From contig CAVOZJ010000005.1 in NCBI GenBank assembly GCA_963700885.1, positions 186,001 through 250,000 of the forward strand: DNA of 64,000 nt. Direction: 5' to 3'. This DNA comes from Anderseniella sp963700885. Lineage in GTDB: Bacteria > Pseudomonadota > Alphaproteobacteria > Rhizobiales > Aestuariivirgaceae. A model generated the notes under the pieces. The model was not told the DNA's origin. It saw nothing but the letters and a program-made list of their open reading frames with translations, and made no database searches. Below, in pieces: positions 1 to 8,172 of this stretch. Every line of letters begins with the position of its first letter. Within the stretch, counting starts at the first letter, position 1. The position numbers and the translations under genes are program-made.

Positions 1-1
1 A

Positions 2-316
2 GGCGGTAGTGCCTACCGTGGCGGTCGCAATCGTGGTAATGCCAACCGTTATCATGGCAATAACAGATACGCCTACAACCGTCACCGGGATGGCCATCGC
101 TATCGTCATGCGCGCCCTGGTTACGGGTACTGTCGCTACGGATGGTGTTATTCAAGCGCATGGTGGCTAGCTGGTCTGGGTACGGCTGCGATTATCGGAA
201 CGGGTGCAGCCTATGCAGGCGGCTATTGCGAACGTATGAGTTATCTGTGTGCGGAAAACTGGGGAAGCGGCGGTCCCGACTACTGGGGTTGCATGCGATA
301 TGAAGGTTGTGACTAG
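2..316 (+). CDS. Gly/Arg/Tyr-rich hypothetical protein, C-terminal part
   Basis: An open frame enters from the left edge and ends at TAG 314-316, leaving 104 residues. The first half is rich in Gly, Arg, Asn, His and Tyr (repeated GGR/NR/HR steps). A short hydrophobic stretch (WWLAGLGTAAIIGTG, roughly residues 54-68) follows, and the tail contains Cys and Trp (GPDYWGCMRYEGC). This pattern fits small exported or membrane-tethered proteins common in Hyphomicrobiales, but I do not recognise a named family. The start lies outside the window. A good hairpin terminator follows at 385-418, which supports the end of the transcript. Confidence 0.55.
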   Translation, partial: GGSAYRGGRNRGNANRYHGNNRYAYNRHRDGHRYRHARPGYGYCRYGWCYSSAWWLAGLGTAAIIGTGAAYAGGYCERMSYLCAENWGSGGPDYWGCMRYEGCD

Positions 317-384
317 ATCGAACTAGCAGCATTTTTTGAGCCCGGCCTGAATCCGGCTGGCGCATAAAATGATCTGAAGCCAAG

Positions 385-418
385 GGCATTTCCGGACAGG
401 TTCCGGAGATGCCTTTTT
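385..418 (+). terminator. Rho-independent terminator
   Basis: A 12-bp stem (GGCATTTCCGGA pairing with TCCGGAGATGCC, one G-T pair) with a short loop is followed by five T. It lies 69 bases after the stop of the left-edge gene and reads in the same direction. Confidence 0.8.
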
Positions 419-541
419 GTTTCCATGTCATCTGGACAGCGTTGCATCGCACAGTTTCTTGCCGCTGCACTGTCAGCGGCATTTGCCGCGCTCGCTGCTC
501 GCCTCGACCACCGTAAAGTCAGCGAAAGTCACGAACATGCA

Positions 542-805
542 ATACCAACGGAGGTAATTATTGACTCGTTTGACCGGCTTTTCGCGTTTGCTGGCAAGGC
601 ATGCTTCACGCCGTGGTCTGGTTGACCACAAGTGGAGCATAACGAAGTTCAGCGGGCGCGAAAAACTGGCCTTCGGTGGGCCAAATCCGTACATCTGGTG
701 CGTTGCGGCGCTTGCCCGATACACCGTATCGCGCTGCGCACCGCGCCTGCCAGAGTGAACGGATTTGACTCCATCAAACGGGTTAATAATTACCTCCGTT
801 GGTAT
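542..805. repeat. 264-bp element bounded by 21-bp perfect inverted repeats
   Basis: The sequences at 542-562 and 785-805 are exact reverse complements (core TACCAACGGAGGTAATTATT and its complement). Weaker symmetry continues about 16 bases inward around CGTTTGA. The interior carries no convincing gene: frames on both strands are short and read through the repeats. A short non-coding element with long terminal inverted repeats resembles a MITE or the remains of an insertion sequence. No clear target-site duplication is visible. This element and the terminator account for most of the 317-822 gene-free stretch. Confidence 0.6.
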
Positions 806-822
806 AACAGCAACGCAATAAC

Positions 823-1491
823 CTACCCCACACTCATTGCCAGAATGCGGCTGAGATGGGTGTAGGGCCTGCCGGTTTCTTCATGCCACTGGTTGAAGGC
901 AGCCTGAACAGCAGCCATGTCCTTCTTCGACGACGGAATTTTTCCAACCACTCCTTCCCGCACAAGAGCATGGGTCACATCTGCTGACAGGATAAACCCG
1001 TCCTTGCCGATGAACCGCAACGCATACTGACCGGTGTTGCCGCCCAGTCGCGAACCCTGCCTTTTCATCAGGTCCAGCAAACCGATCTGGTCACATGCCG
1101 GCCAGGCGCCGAGAAATTTTGCCGCCGAGCCATGTTCACGCGCCAGGCCCACCATCCAGATGGCATTGTTGCGCACCGACATGATTTTCGCACCGTGGCG
1201 AACAATCCGGGTGTCCCTGAGAAGGCTTTCATATTCCTCATCCGGCAACATGGCCAGAAAGTTGGGGTCGAACCCGTGAAACGCCGCTTCGAAGCCTGGC
1301 CATTTCTTCTCGATGACTTTCCAGTTGAAACCCGAATTGAACACGCAGCGGGTGAAGTTGGCTAGCCAGCGATCATCGCCCATCCCGACCACTGCCGATT
1401 GATCCGGCACCGGTTGCAACAGGGCCTGCATTGCAGCTTCTCCTCCCTTGTTATTGGCGGCAAGTGTTTCGATTTCCGCAAAATGACGCAT
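823..1491 (-). CDS. DNA-3-methyladenine glycosylase I-like protein
   Basis: A 222-residue protein of the 3-methyladenine DNA glycosylase I (Tag) superfamily. It carries the family-like block DDRWLANFTRCVFNSGFNW followed by FHGFDP and DTRIVRHGAKI, corresponding to the HhH-GPD-type base-excision fold. Known Tag enzymes remove N3-methyladenine from DNA. The start MRHFAEIE was chosen because it lies four bases after the stop of the upstream doeA-like gene, so the two are very likely co-transcribed; an upstream in-frame Met would overlap doeA. The pairing with an ectoine-degradation gene is unexpected for a DNA repair enzyme and may be only positional. The superfamily is clear; the true substrate is not. 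Confidence 0.75.
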   Translation of the reverse strand: MRHFAEIETLAANNKGGEAAMQALLQPVPDQSAVVGMGDDRWLANFTRCVFNSGFNWKVIEKKWPGFEAAFHGFDPNFLAMLPDEEYESLLRDTRIVRHGAKIMSVRNNAIWMVGLAREHGSAAKFLGAWPACDQIGLLDLMKRQGSRLGGNTGQYALRFIGKDGFILSADVTHALVREGVVGKIPSSKKDMAAVQAAFNQWHEETGRPYTHLSRILAMSVG

Positions 1492-1495
1492 GCGC

Positions 1496-2678
1496 CTATC
1501 CCTTGACAAACAGCTTGCGCGGCGTGTTGCACAGACATTCCACACCGGTTTCGGTGATCAGGATCGGTTCGGTGATTTCCAGCCCGCCATCGTCCAGCCA
1601 GAGAGCCGGCATGAAGTGAAAGATCATGCCGGGTTGCAAGCACGGTCGTGTCGCCACGCCGGAAAGACATGGTGCGTTCGCCCCAGTCAGGCGGGTAACT
1701 GAGGCCGATCGAATACCCGGTACGCGAGTCCTTGGAAAACCCGTGCCTCTCCAGGGTGTCATAAAACGCGATTGCGATATCCTCGCAGGTGTTCCCGGGC
1801 CTTGCCTGCTCCAGGCCCTTGTCCACAGCCTCCAGAACCGCTTTTTCAGCATCAAGGTACTTTTTCGGCACTTTGCCCAGAAACAGGGTACGCGACTGCG
1901 GACAGTTGTACCGCCGGTAACAACCGGCAATTTCAAAAAATGTGCTTTCTCCGGATTTGAACGGCTGATCATTCCAGGTCAGATGCGGTGCGGTTGCATC
2001 CATGCCAGACGGCAACATGGGCACGATGGCCGGGTAATCGCCCCAGTGACCATTGGCTCCTTCAATTGATACCTTGTACAACTCCGCCACCAGCACGTTC
2101 TTTGCCAGTCCCGGTTCCGCCATATCGGCAATCGTCGCATGCATGCGTTCCACAATTCCCGCTGCGCGGCGCATGAACTCGATCTCGGCCGGTGACTTGA
2201 TGGCGCGTTGCCAGTTCACCAGGCCGTTGGCGTCGCTGAACCTGGCATCGCGCAGATGCGACTTGAGAGCTTCCCATGCAGCCGCGGTAAACCAGTAATT
2301 GTCCATCTCGACGCCGATACTGGCCTTGCCCCAACCGCGCCCGGCAATGACTTCCGACAGATGATCCATCGGATGGCGCTCACTGGACTGTACGAAATGA
2401 TCGGGGTACCCGATGATATTGTCGTGCCGCATGAAAGCGGTCCGGTAGGCGCCATTGGCATCCATCGAACGCCCCCACCAGACCGGTTCGCCTTCAAGGC
2501 CCAGCAACACCGCCTGGTGCACATAAAACGACCAGCCGTCATAACCGGTCAGCCATGCCATGTTGGAAGGGTCCGACACAATGATCAGGTCGAGCCCGCG
2601 CTTGTCCATGGCGGCCCTGGTTCTCGAAATTCGGGCCTGATACTCGTCATGTGAAAAATGCAATACAGCGTCACTCAT
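1496..2678 (-). CDS. doeA: Ectoine hydrolase, M24/creatinase family (frameshifted near 1638)
   Basis: A product of about 393 residues matching ectoine hydrolase DoeA/EutD throughout: DPSNMAWLTGYDGWSFYVHQ near the N-terminus, VEMDNYWF, GDYPAIVPMLPSG, FFEIAGCYRRY, TGYSIGLSYPPDWGERTM, and a C-terminus ending LFVKG. DoeA opens the ectoine ring to N-acetyl-diaminobutyrate. The reading frame breaks after GDTTVL: GTGCTTGCAACCC carries one base more than the GTG CTG CAA CCC that restores the family sequence QPGMIFHFM. The shift sits at 1638-1639. It is either a consensus error or a recent inactivating insertion. The start ATG 2678 follows a GAGAGG-like site. The gene is divergent from the FAD oxidoreductase across 89 bases. 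Confidence 0.82.
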
Positions 2679-2767
2679 CCTGATAACCTCTCGACTGCGA
2701 TTGAATAGTCAGCCAAGAATGACGCGAGATGTGATCCAAACGCAATGCGGTTGATGAATCTGATTGT

Positions 2768-3880
2768 ATGGACAAAGTTTTTGACATCGTCGTGATAGGT
2801 GGCGGCATTGCCGGGTTTTCGGCAGCCGCCGAGCTTGCCGAAACCCACAGGGTCTGTGTGGTGGAACGCGAACCGCAGGCAGGGTATCATTCAACCGGCA
2901 GATCAGCGGCAACCTTTGTACCCAGCTACGGACCTGCGTCCATAAAGGCGCTGGCCTGGGCAAGTGAGGCGTTTTTCGAGTCCGCCCCCAATGATTTTGC
3001 CGCCGCGCCGCTTCTGTCAGCGCGTGGTGAAGTGATGATGGTGGGAACCGGTGATGAAGCCCATATCGCAGACGGTGAGGCATCGGGACTGCGCCTGTTG
3101 CCGCTGGACGAGTTTAAACGCAAGGTACCGTTACTGAGAACCGGCGCACTGGTTGCCGCCCTTTATGACGACAATGCCCGCGATCTGGATGTGGACCTGC
3201 TGTTGCAGGGCTATGTGAAACGTTTCAGGACACGCGGCGGCACCGTGCTGACCAAAACCGAGGTCACCGGCTTCACCCGGCACAACGGTGCCTGGCAGGT
3301 ACAGACATCGAATGGAGAGTTGAGTTGCGCCATGGTTGTAAACGCTGCCGGAGCATGGGCTTCACCCATCGCCAGGCTGGCAGGTGCGCAGAATATCCGG
3401 ATTACCCCCAAACGCCGGTCTGCCGTGTTGCTTGATTTGCCGGACAGCGCCAGCGTCGAACAGTGGCCATTGTGCTTCGGCGCCGGAGAGACATTCTACT
3501 TCAAGCCGATGGGTGGCAGGCTGATGTTGTCGCCTGCAGATGCAACACCTGTTGAACCGCACGATGCATGGGCTGACGACATGGCGCTGGCTGAAGCAGT
3601 CGAGAAATTTCAAAACGTCATCGACTTCGAAGTCACCCGCATCGGGCATACCTGGGGCGGCCTTCGCAGTTTTGCAGAAGACGGCAATCCGGTTGCGGGG
3701 TTTGATGAAACAGTTGACAATTTCTTCTGGCTGGCCGGACAGGGTGGTTACGGCATTCAGACTGCTCCTGCATTGTCCCGGCTTGCCGCCGCACTGATCA
3801 ACGATAGACAGGTTCCCGGCGACATTGCCGCCAGGGGACTTGAACAGGAAGCCATTTCGCCTGCAAGGTTCGGCGATTGA
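2768..3880 (+). CDS. FAD-dependent amino-acid oxidoreductase (DAO/DadA superfamily)
   Basis: A 370-residue flavoprotein. The N-terminal dinucleotide fold GGGIAGFSAAAELA (about residues 12-25) is followed by the DAO-type segment STGRSAATFVPSYG, and a C-terminal block WGGLRSFAEDGNPVAGF then GQGGYGIQTAPA closes the FAD site. The layout is closest to D-arginine/D-amino-acid dehydrogenase-like proteins, which oxidise an amine to the imino or oxo acid and pass electrons to the respiratory chain. It is the first gene of a five-gene operon and is followed after 27 bases by a 2-oxoacid decarboxylase. The order suggests amine or amino acid to oxo acid to aldehyde. The exact substrate cannot be read from the sequence. 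Confidence 0.82.
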   Translation: MDKVFDIVVIGGGIAGFSAAAELAETHRVCVVEREPQAGYHSTGRSAATFVPSYGPASIKALAWASEAFFESAPNDFAAAPLLSARGEVMMVGTGDEAHIADGEASGLRLLPLDEFKRKVPLLRTGALVAALYDDNARDLDVDLLLQGYVKRFRTRGGTVLTKTEVTGFTRHNGAWQVQTSNGELSCAMVVNAAGAWASPIARLAGAQNIRITPKRRSAVLLDLPDSASVEQWPLCFGAGETFYFKPMGGRLMLSPADATPVEPHDAWADDMALAEAVEKFQNVIDFEVTRIGHTWGGLRSFAEDGNPVAGFDETVDNFFWLAGQGGYGIQTAPALSRLAAALINDRQVPGDIAARGLEQEAISPARFGD

Positions 3881-3907
3881 CCCCGTTATGCCAAAGGAAA
3901 AGTCCAG

Positions 3908-5507
3908 ATGAGTGATGGTGGAGTAAGCATAGGTGAGGCGCTGGTAGGATTGCTGGAAGCCTACGGTGTAACCGACGTTTTCGGCATTCCCGGTGTGCAC
4001 AATGTCGAGATGTACCGTGCGCTTCCACGCTCCGGCATCAATCATGTGCTGACCCGGCATGAGCAGGGCGCCGGCTTCATGGCCGATGGCTATGCACGTG
4101 CGTCCGGCAAGCCCGGCGTGTGTTTCACCATTACCGGCCCGGGTCTTACAAACATCATGACACCAATGGGCCAGGCTTTTTCCGAACTCCGTGCCAATGC
4201 TGGTAATTTCATCGACCCTCGACGTGAAGGACTGGGGCCAGGGCCGCGGCAGGCTGCACGAAATGCGCTCCCAGCTCAATGCCGCCGCCACCGTTACCCA
4301 GATTGCCGCCACCTGTTATACCGCGAGAGACGTACAGGATCGCATTGCCGAGGCCTTTTCGCTGTTTGCTTCAGCCAGGCCGCGGCCAGTGTATCTGGAA
4401 ATTCCCCTGGATGTGCTGAAACAACCGGCCGGCGATGGCTGGCAACCGCGTCAACTGGCGTCGATGCCCCAGGCCACACCGGACCAGGTCGCAGCAGCCG
4501 TTGCCAGGCTGAAGGCAGCGACCAGTCCGGTAATCATACTTGGCGGCGGAGCGCGTCATGCAGGTGCGGCCGCCGCCGAAATTGCCGAAAAGACCGGCGC
4601 CGTGATCTTTACCACCATTGCCGCAAAAGGCTCGGTGCCGGACAGCCATCCGCTGCTGGCTGGCGCCGTGTTGCCCAATCCGCTCGCGGCCAGGCTCATC
4701 AGGCAGGCCGATGCCGTTCTGGCCGTTGGCACGGAATTGTCCGAGACAGATCTTTGGGACCAGACCCTTGACATCACGACAGGCCTTATTCGGGTTGATA
4801 TTGACCCTGCCTCTCTGGCACGGCCCTATCCCGCAGATCTGCCGGTCACCGGCGATGCTGCCGCAACATTGTCTGCCATTTCGGCAGGCTTGCCGAACGA
4901 TACAAAAACAGCAGCACGGGCGCCTGATGTCAGGAACTTGCGGACCGCGTGTGCCGACAGCCGCGACGATTTGCGCACAACAATCACGACAGTTCTCGAC
5001 ACGGTCCGTGCAGCGCTTCCTGCAGACACGATTGTCGCATCCGACATGACCCAGATCGCCTATGCCGCCAACGAAGTGCTGAGGTTTTCGCAACCTGACT
5101 GTTACCTGCATCCTGCGGGCTTTGGCACGCTTGGTTACGCGTTGCCCGCCGCAATCGGTGCCCGTGTCGCATGTCCTGATCGGCCGGTAGTTGCCATGGC
5201 GGGCGACTATGGCGTGCAGTACACCATCAATGAACTCGGTACCGCTGCGGAACTGGCCAGGCCATTGATTGTCCTGTTGTGGAACAACGACGCCCTGGGG
5301 CAAATTCGCGATGACATGGTCAACAAGGGCATCCAGCCGAACGCAGTCACCCTGATCAATCCGGACTTCGCCGGACTGGCAAAGGCCTATGGTTGCGATG
5401 CGATCAGGCCACAGACGCTGGATGAATTGGCGTCCGCAATCAGCACCGGCCTTGCTGCGGAAAGACCGGTTTTGATCGAGGTTCGGTCATCCATCGTGAA
5501 ACCTTGA
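3908..5507 (+). CDS. ThDP-dependent 2-oxoacid decarboxylase, AruI-like (frameshifted near 4185)
   Basis: About 532 residues once the frame is repaired. The N-terminal Pyr domain contains GVTDVFGIPGVHN and the catalytic-Glu segment RHEQGAGFMADGYARA. The centre has PRPVYLEIPLDVL. The C-terminal PP domain has GFGTLGYALPAAIGA and a metal/ThDP motif reading GDYGVQ...NN rather than the common GDGG. The closest relatives I recall are acetolactate-synthase-like 5-guanidino-2-oxopentanoate decarboxylases. One extra A at 4185-4186 (TCC GAA CTC instead of TCC GAC TCC) breaks the frame just before VPMLVISS. It sits between an amino-acid oxidase and a HAD hydrolase and overlaps the latter's start, so it probably decarboxylates the oxidase's oxo-acid product. 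Confidence 0.78.
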
Positions 5508-6211
5508 GGAATTTGGCCAGATCTCATGATTGCGCGGTCATCTTTGATGTGGATGGCCCACTGCTGCATTTGAGGAAACCTGAAGAGGATGCGTTTTTTG
5601 CACCTCTCGAACAATTGTATGGCATCACCGGTCTGTCGCGCGACTGGAACAGCTACAAGGTGCGCAACGATCACGACATCATCCACCAGGTACTTCAGGC
5701 CCATCTGGGTGATGGATTTGAACCGTCGCACTATGATGCCTTTGTCCAGGCCTATGATGAAGAATTGAAAGCTGGCTTCAGCAGCGGCAGGCTTGCAGTC
5801 AGCATTGTTCCCAAGGCGCCTGACATAGTTGCCGCCCTGGCGTCCATGCCGGGACTGGCGCTCGGCATCGCCACAGCCAACCTGAGATGTGCAGCCGAAA
5901 TCCGCCTTCGGCAGGCCGGTCTCTGGAAACATTTGAGCAACTATCCCGGCACCGCCGACAGAAGTGGTCACAAGCACGAAGTGCTGGCAAGGGTCATCTC
6001 AGATCTGGACCTTCCGGCAGAGCGGATAGTCTTTATCGGCGACAATCTGAACGATCTCGAGGCAGCCCGGCACAACGGCACGCACTTTATCGGGTTTCAT
6101 GTGCACCGCGAACACCGCAAGCGCCTTACCGACAACAGCGCGAAATTTGTAACCGGCAATCACGACGAGACGCTTGCACTGATACGCAGGATGCTCAAAC
6201 TCCCCGCATGA
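5504..6211 (+). CDS. HAD-superfamily hydrolase
   Basis: A 235-residue HAD phosphatase-like protein. Motif I is FDVDGPLLHL (nucleophile and acid Asp residues at about 14 and 16) and motif IV is IGDNLNDLEAA with two acidic residues; an alpha-helical cap lies between them. Motif I has Pro where Thr is usual after DxDG. The best start is TTG 5504, overlapping the stop of the preceding decarboxylase (TTGA), which signals translational coupling; no strong ribosome site is visible. It overlaps the next gene by ATGA. Within the operon it could hydrolyse a phosphorylated intermediate, but no kinase is present, so the role is unknown. Confidence 0.75.
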   Translation: MRNLARSHDCAVIFDVDGPLLHLRKPEEDAFFAPLEQLYGITGLSRDWNSYKVRNDHDIIHQVLQAHLGDGFEPSHYDAFVQAYDEELKAGFSSGRLAVSIVPKAPDIVAALASMPGLALGIATANLRCAAEIRLRQAGLWKHLSNYPGTADRSGHKHEVLARVISDLDLPAERIVFIGDNLNDLEAARHNGTHFIGFHVHREHRKRLTDNSAKFVTGNHDETLALIRRMLKLPA

Positions 6212-7484
6212 GCGACAATCTCGAATTGAACCAGGACTGTGCGGCGATGCTGTCGGGCGATCAGGGCCCGGCGCTGCAGTTTGCCATGCAACTGGTTGAA
6301 CGCGCGGCCATCGCCATGCGCGCCAGGGATCTTGTCCCGGTGACGTTTGCCCACATAGATGCGTGTTTCTATGCCGGACGCGCCCATGTGGACTTTGCCC
6401 GGTTTATGCTCGAATCCGGGGCAAAGTTCAGATTCCCGCCTGGACCAATAATGGCCTGGTCAGTCTTGCTGATGACAACACTCGTGATCCGGAAACCGAA
6501 ATGGCCCGCGGCGCCAGGCAACTGATGCAGCTGTATGCTGATCTCGGATGCCGCACGGTGTGGACGTGCGCGCCGTATCAGCTTCCTGGAGGGCCCGGAC
6601 TGGGTGATCATATCGTGGCCGGTGAAAGCAATGCAGTGAGCTTTTACAATGCCGTGGTGGGCGCCCGCACCAACAAGTATGGCGACTATCTGGACGTGGC
6701 CTGCGGACTGACCGGTTATGCGCCAAGATACGGCCTGCACACGGACGAAGGCCGCCGGGCAAAATTGCTGTTTGATACATCAGCCATCCCCGGCAGCCTG
6801 AAACGGCAGGACATCTACTTTCACCTGTTGGGCACCGCTATTGGCAAGCAGTCAGGTAAACAGATCCCCGCCATTGACACCCTTGAGCCTGATACTGGCG
6901 AAGATGCCCTGAAGGCCGTTTCCGCAGCCGCTGCCGCATCCGGTGGTGTCGAGCACTGGCACGGAATTGGACGCACACCGGAAGCCCCTGACCGGGAAAC
7001 CGCCTTTTCGGGGTACGAACCTGCTCAAACCGTTCAGGTTACCCTGGAAACGCTCGCTGCAGCCCGGCGCAGCCTGACAAGCGCCAGCGACGGCCCGGTT
7101 GAAATGGTAGCCCTGGGTACCCCGCATTTTTCGTTTACGGAGTTTGCAAGCTTGGTCCCGATGCTGCAGGGACGCAAGGTTAACGCAGATACCAGGCTTT
7201 ATATTTCAACAAGCCGTCACGTGCGCGATCTTGCAGCGCAAAAAGGCTGGATTGAAATACTTGAACAGGCAGGCGCACAGATCATTGTCGATACCTGTAC
7301 CTACTTTTCACCCGCCGTGCGCGGTTGCAGGGGCCGGGTCATGACCAACGCCGCCAAGTGGGCCTGGTATGCACCTGGATTACTGGGTGTCGAAGTATGC
7401 TTCGGGTCGCTCGAAGAATGTGCCGAGACTGCGGTGAAAGGTGAAGTCTGGCGTGACAGGAACCTCTGGCGGGAGTTGTCCTGA
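6208..7484 (+). CDS. Aconitase X catalytic (large) subunit (frameshifted near 6432)
   Basis: About 425 residues of the aconitase-X catalytic family (formerly DUF521). The N-terminus has LNQDCAAMLSGDQGPALQFA and PVTFAHIDACFY. After repair it continues with WTNNGLVSLADDNTRDP, GCRTVWTCAPYQLP, GESNAVSFYNAVVGARTNKY, GLTGYAPRYGLH and a C-terminal DTCTYFSP...TNAAKWAWYAPGLLG. Characterised members dehydrate cis-3-hydroxy-L-proline (bacteria) or mevalonate-5-phosphate (archaea) using an Fe-S cluster. The frame breaks at AAGTTCAGATTCCC, which lacks one base relative to AAG TTC AGA ATT CCC (about 6432). It starts ATGA-coupled to the HAD gene and ends TGATG-coupled to the small subunit. Confidence 0.82.
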
Positions 7485-7894
7485 TGGCTGTTCTACAAGC
7501 CCGAGTCCTGTATGACGGGACCGCATCCGGAAGAGTGTTGTGGCTCGACGAACCATTGAGTTTCTGGGGGGGATTTGACCCCGCCAGCGGCATCATCGTC
7601 GACAACAACCATCCGCAAAACGGCAGGTGCCTTAAAGACACAATACTTGTCATGCCTTCGACCCGCGGGTCTGGCGGCACACCCGGTGGTGTGGCCGAAG
7701 CCATCCGTCTCGACACCGGTCCCGGCGCAATCATTATGGCAATTGGCGATGCAAACGTCATGATTGGCGCTGCAGTAGCCGACAGGCTGTACGGCCTGGC
7801 ATGCCCGGTCCTGGAATTGTCCGGCAATGGGTTTGCATCCCTGCAGCATGCAGGGAAAATATCGATTTTCACCGGAGGCCGGATTGAAACCTGA
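7484..7894 (+). CDS. Aconitase X swivel (small) subunit, DUF126
   Basis: A 136-residue protein matching the aconitase-X swivel domain. It contains SFWGGFDPASGIIVDNNHP, the family block LVMPSTRGSGGTPGG and a C-terminal KISIFTGGRIE. In split aconitase-X enzymes this domain closes over the catalytic subunit. The start ATG 7484 overlaps the stop of the large subunit (TGATG), as expected for obligate partners. It is the last gene of the operon; 278 bases without a gene follow. The pair makes a functional dehydratase of a hydroxy acid or hydroxy amino acid likely, once the large-subunit frame is restored. Confidence 0.88.
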   Translation: MAVLQARVLYDGTASGRVLWLDEPLSFWGGFDPASGIIVDNNHPQNGRCLKDTILVMPSTRGSGGTPGGVAEAIRLDTGPGAIIMAIGDANVMIGAAVADRLYGLACPVLELSGNGFASLQHAGKISIFTGGRIET

Positions 7895-8172
7895 CTGCCT
7901 GGAAAACCTCATCCGTGTGCCTGGCTGCCCCCGCGCCCGGCGAACATGGCATTGTCAACACAATCGGCCGGCAAGATTCGCCTGTTTCATATGGCTGTAG
8001 CAAATTTGCGCAAGGCTGGCGTTGCAATACGAGCAGGAATTGTCCAAGCTGGCGGTATTGCGTTCATCTTGGCTGCACAATGGCGGCTGGAACAGGCCGG
8101 ACTACGGACTTGTTGCGCCGATGTCTGCAAAGTAATTTGAACGCAACCCGTTTTGAACAGGAAAGCAATCAC

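Noticed and set aside
425..865. Several 65-85 codon frames around the inverted-repeat element
   Set aside because: They read through the inverted repeats on both strands, lack ribosome sites and resemble no protein.
3362..5303. Long antisense frames over the oxidase and ThDP genes (316 and 310 codons)
   Set aside because: They have low-complexity, Cys/Arg-rich composition and no domains. The plus strand matches conserved families throughout.
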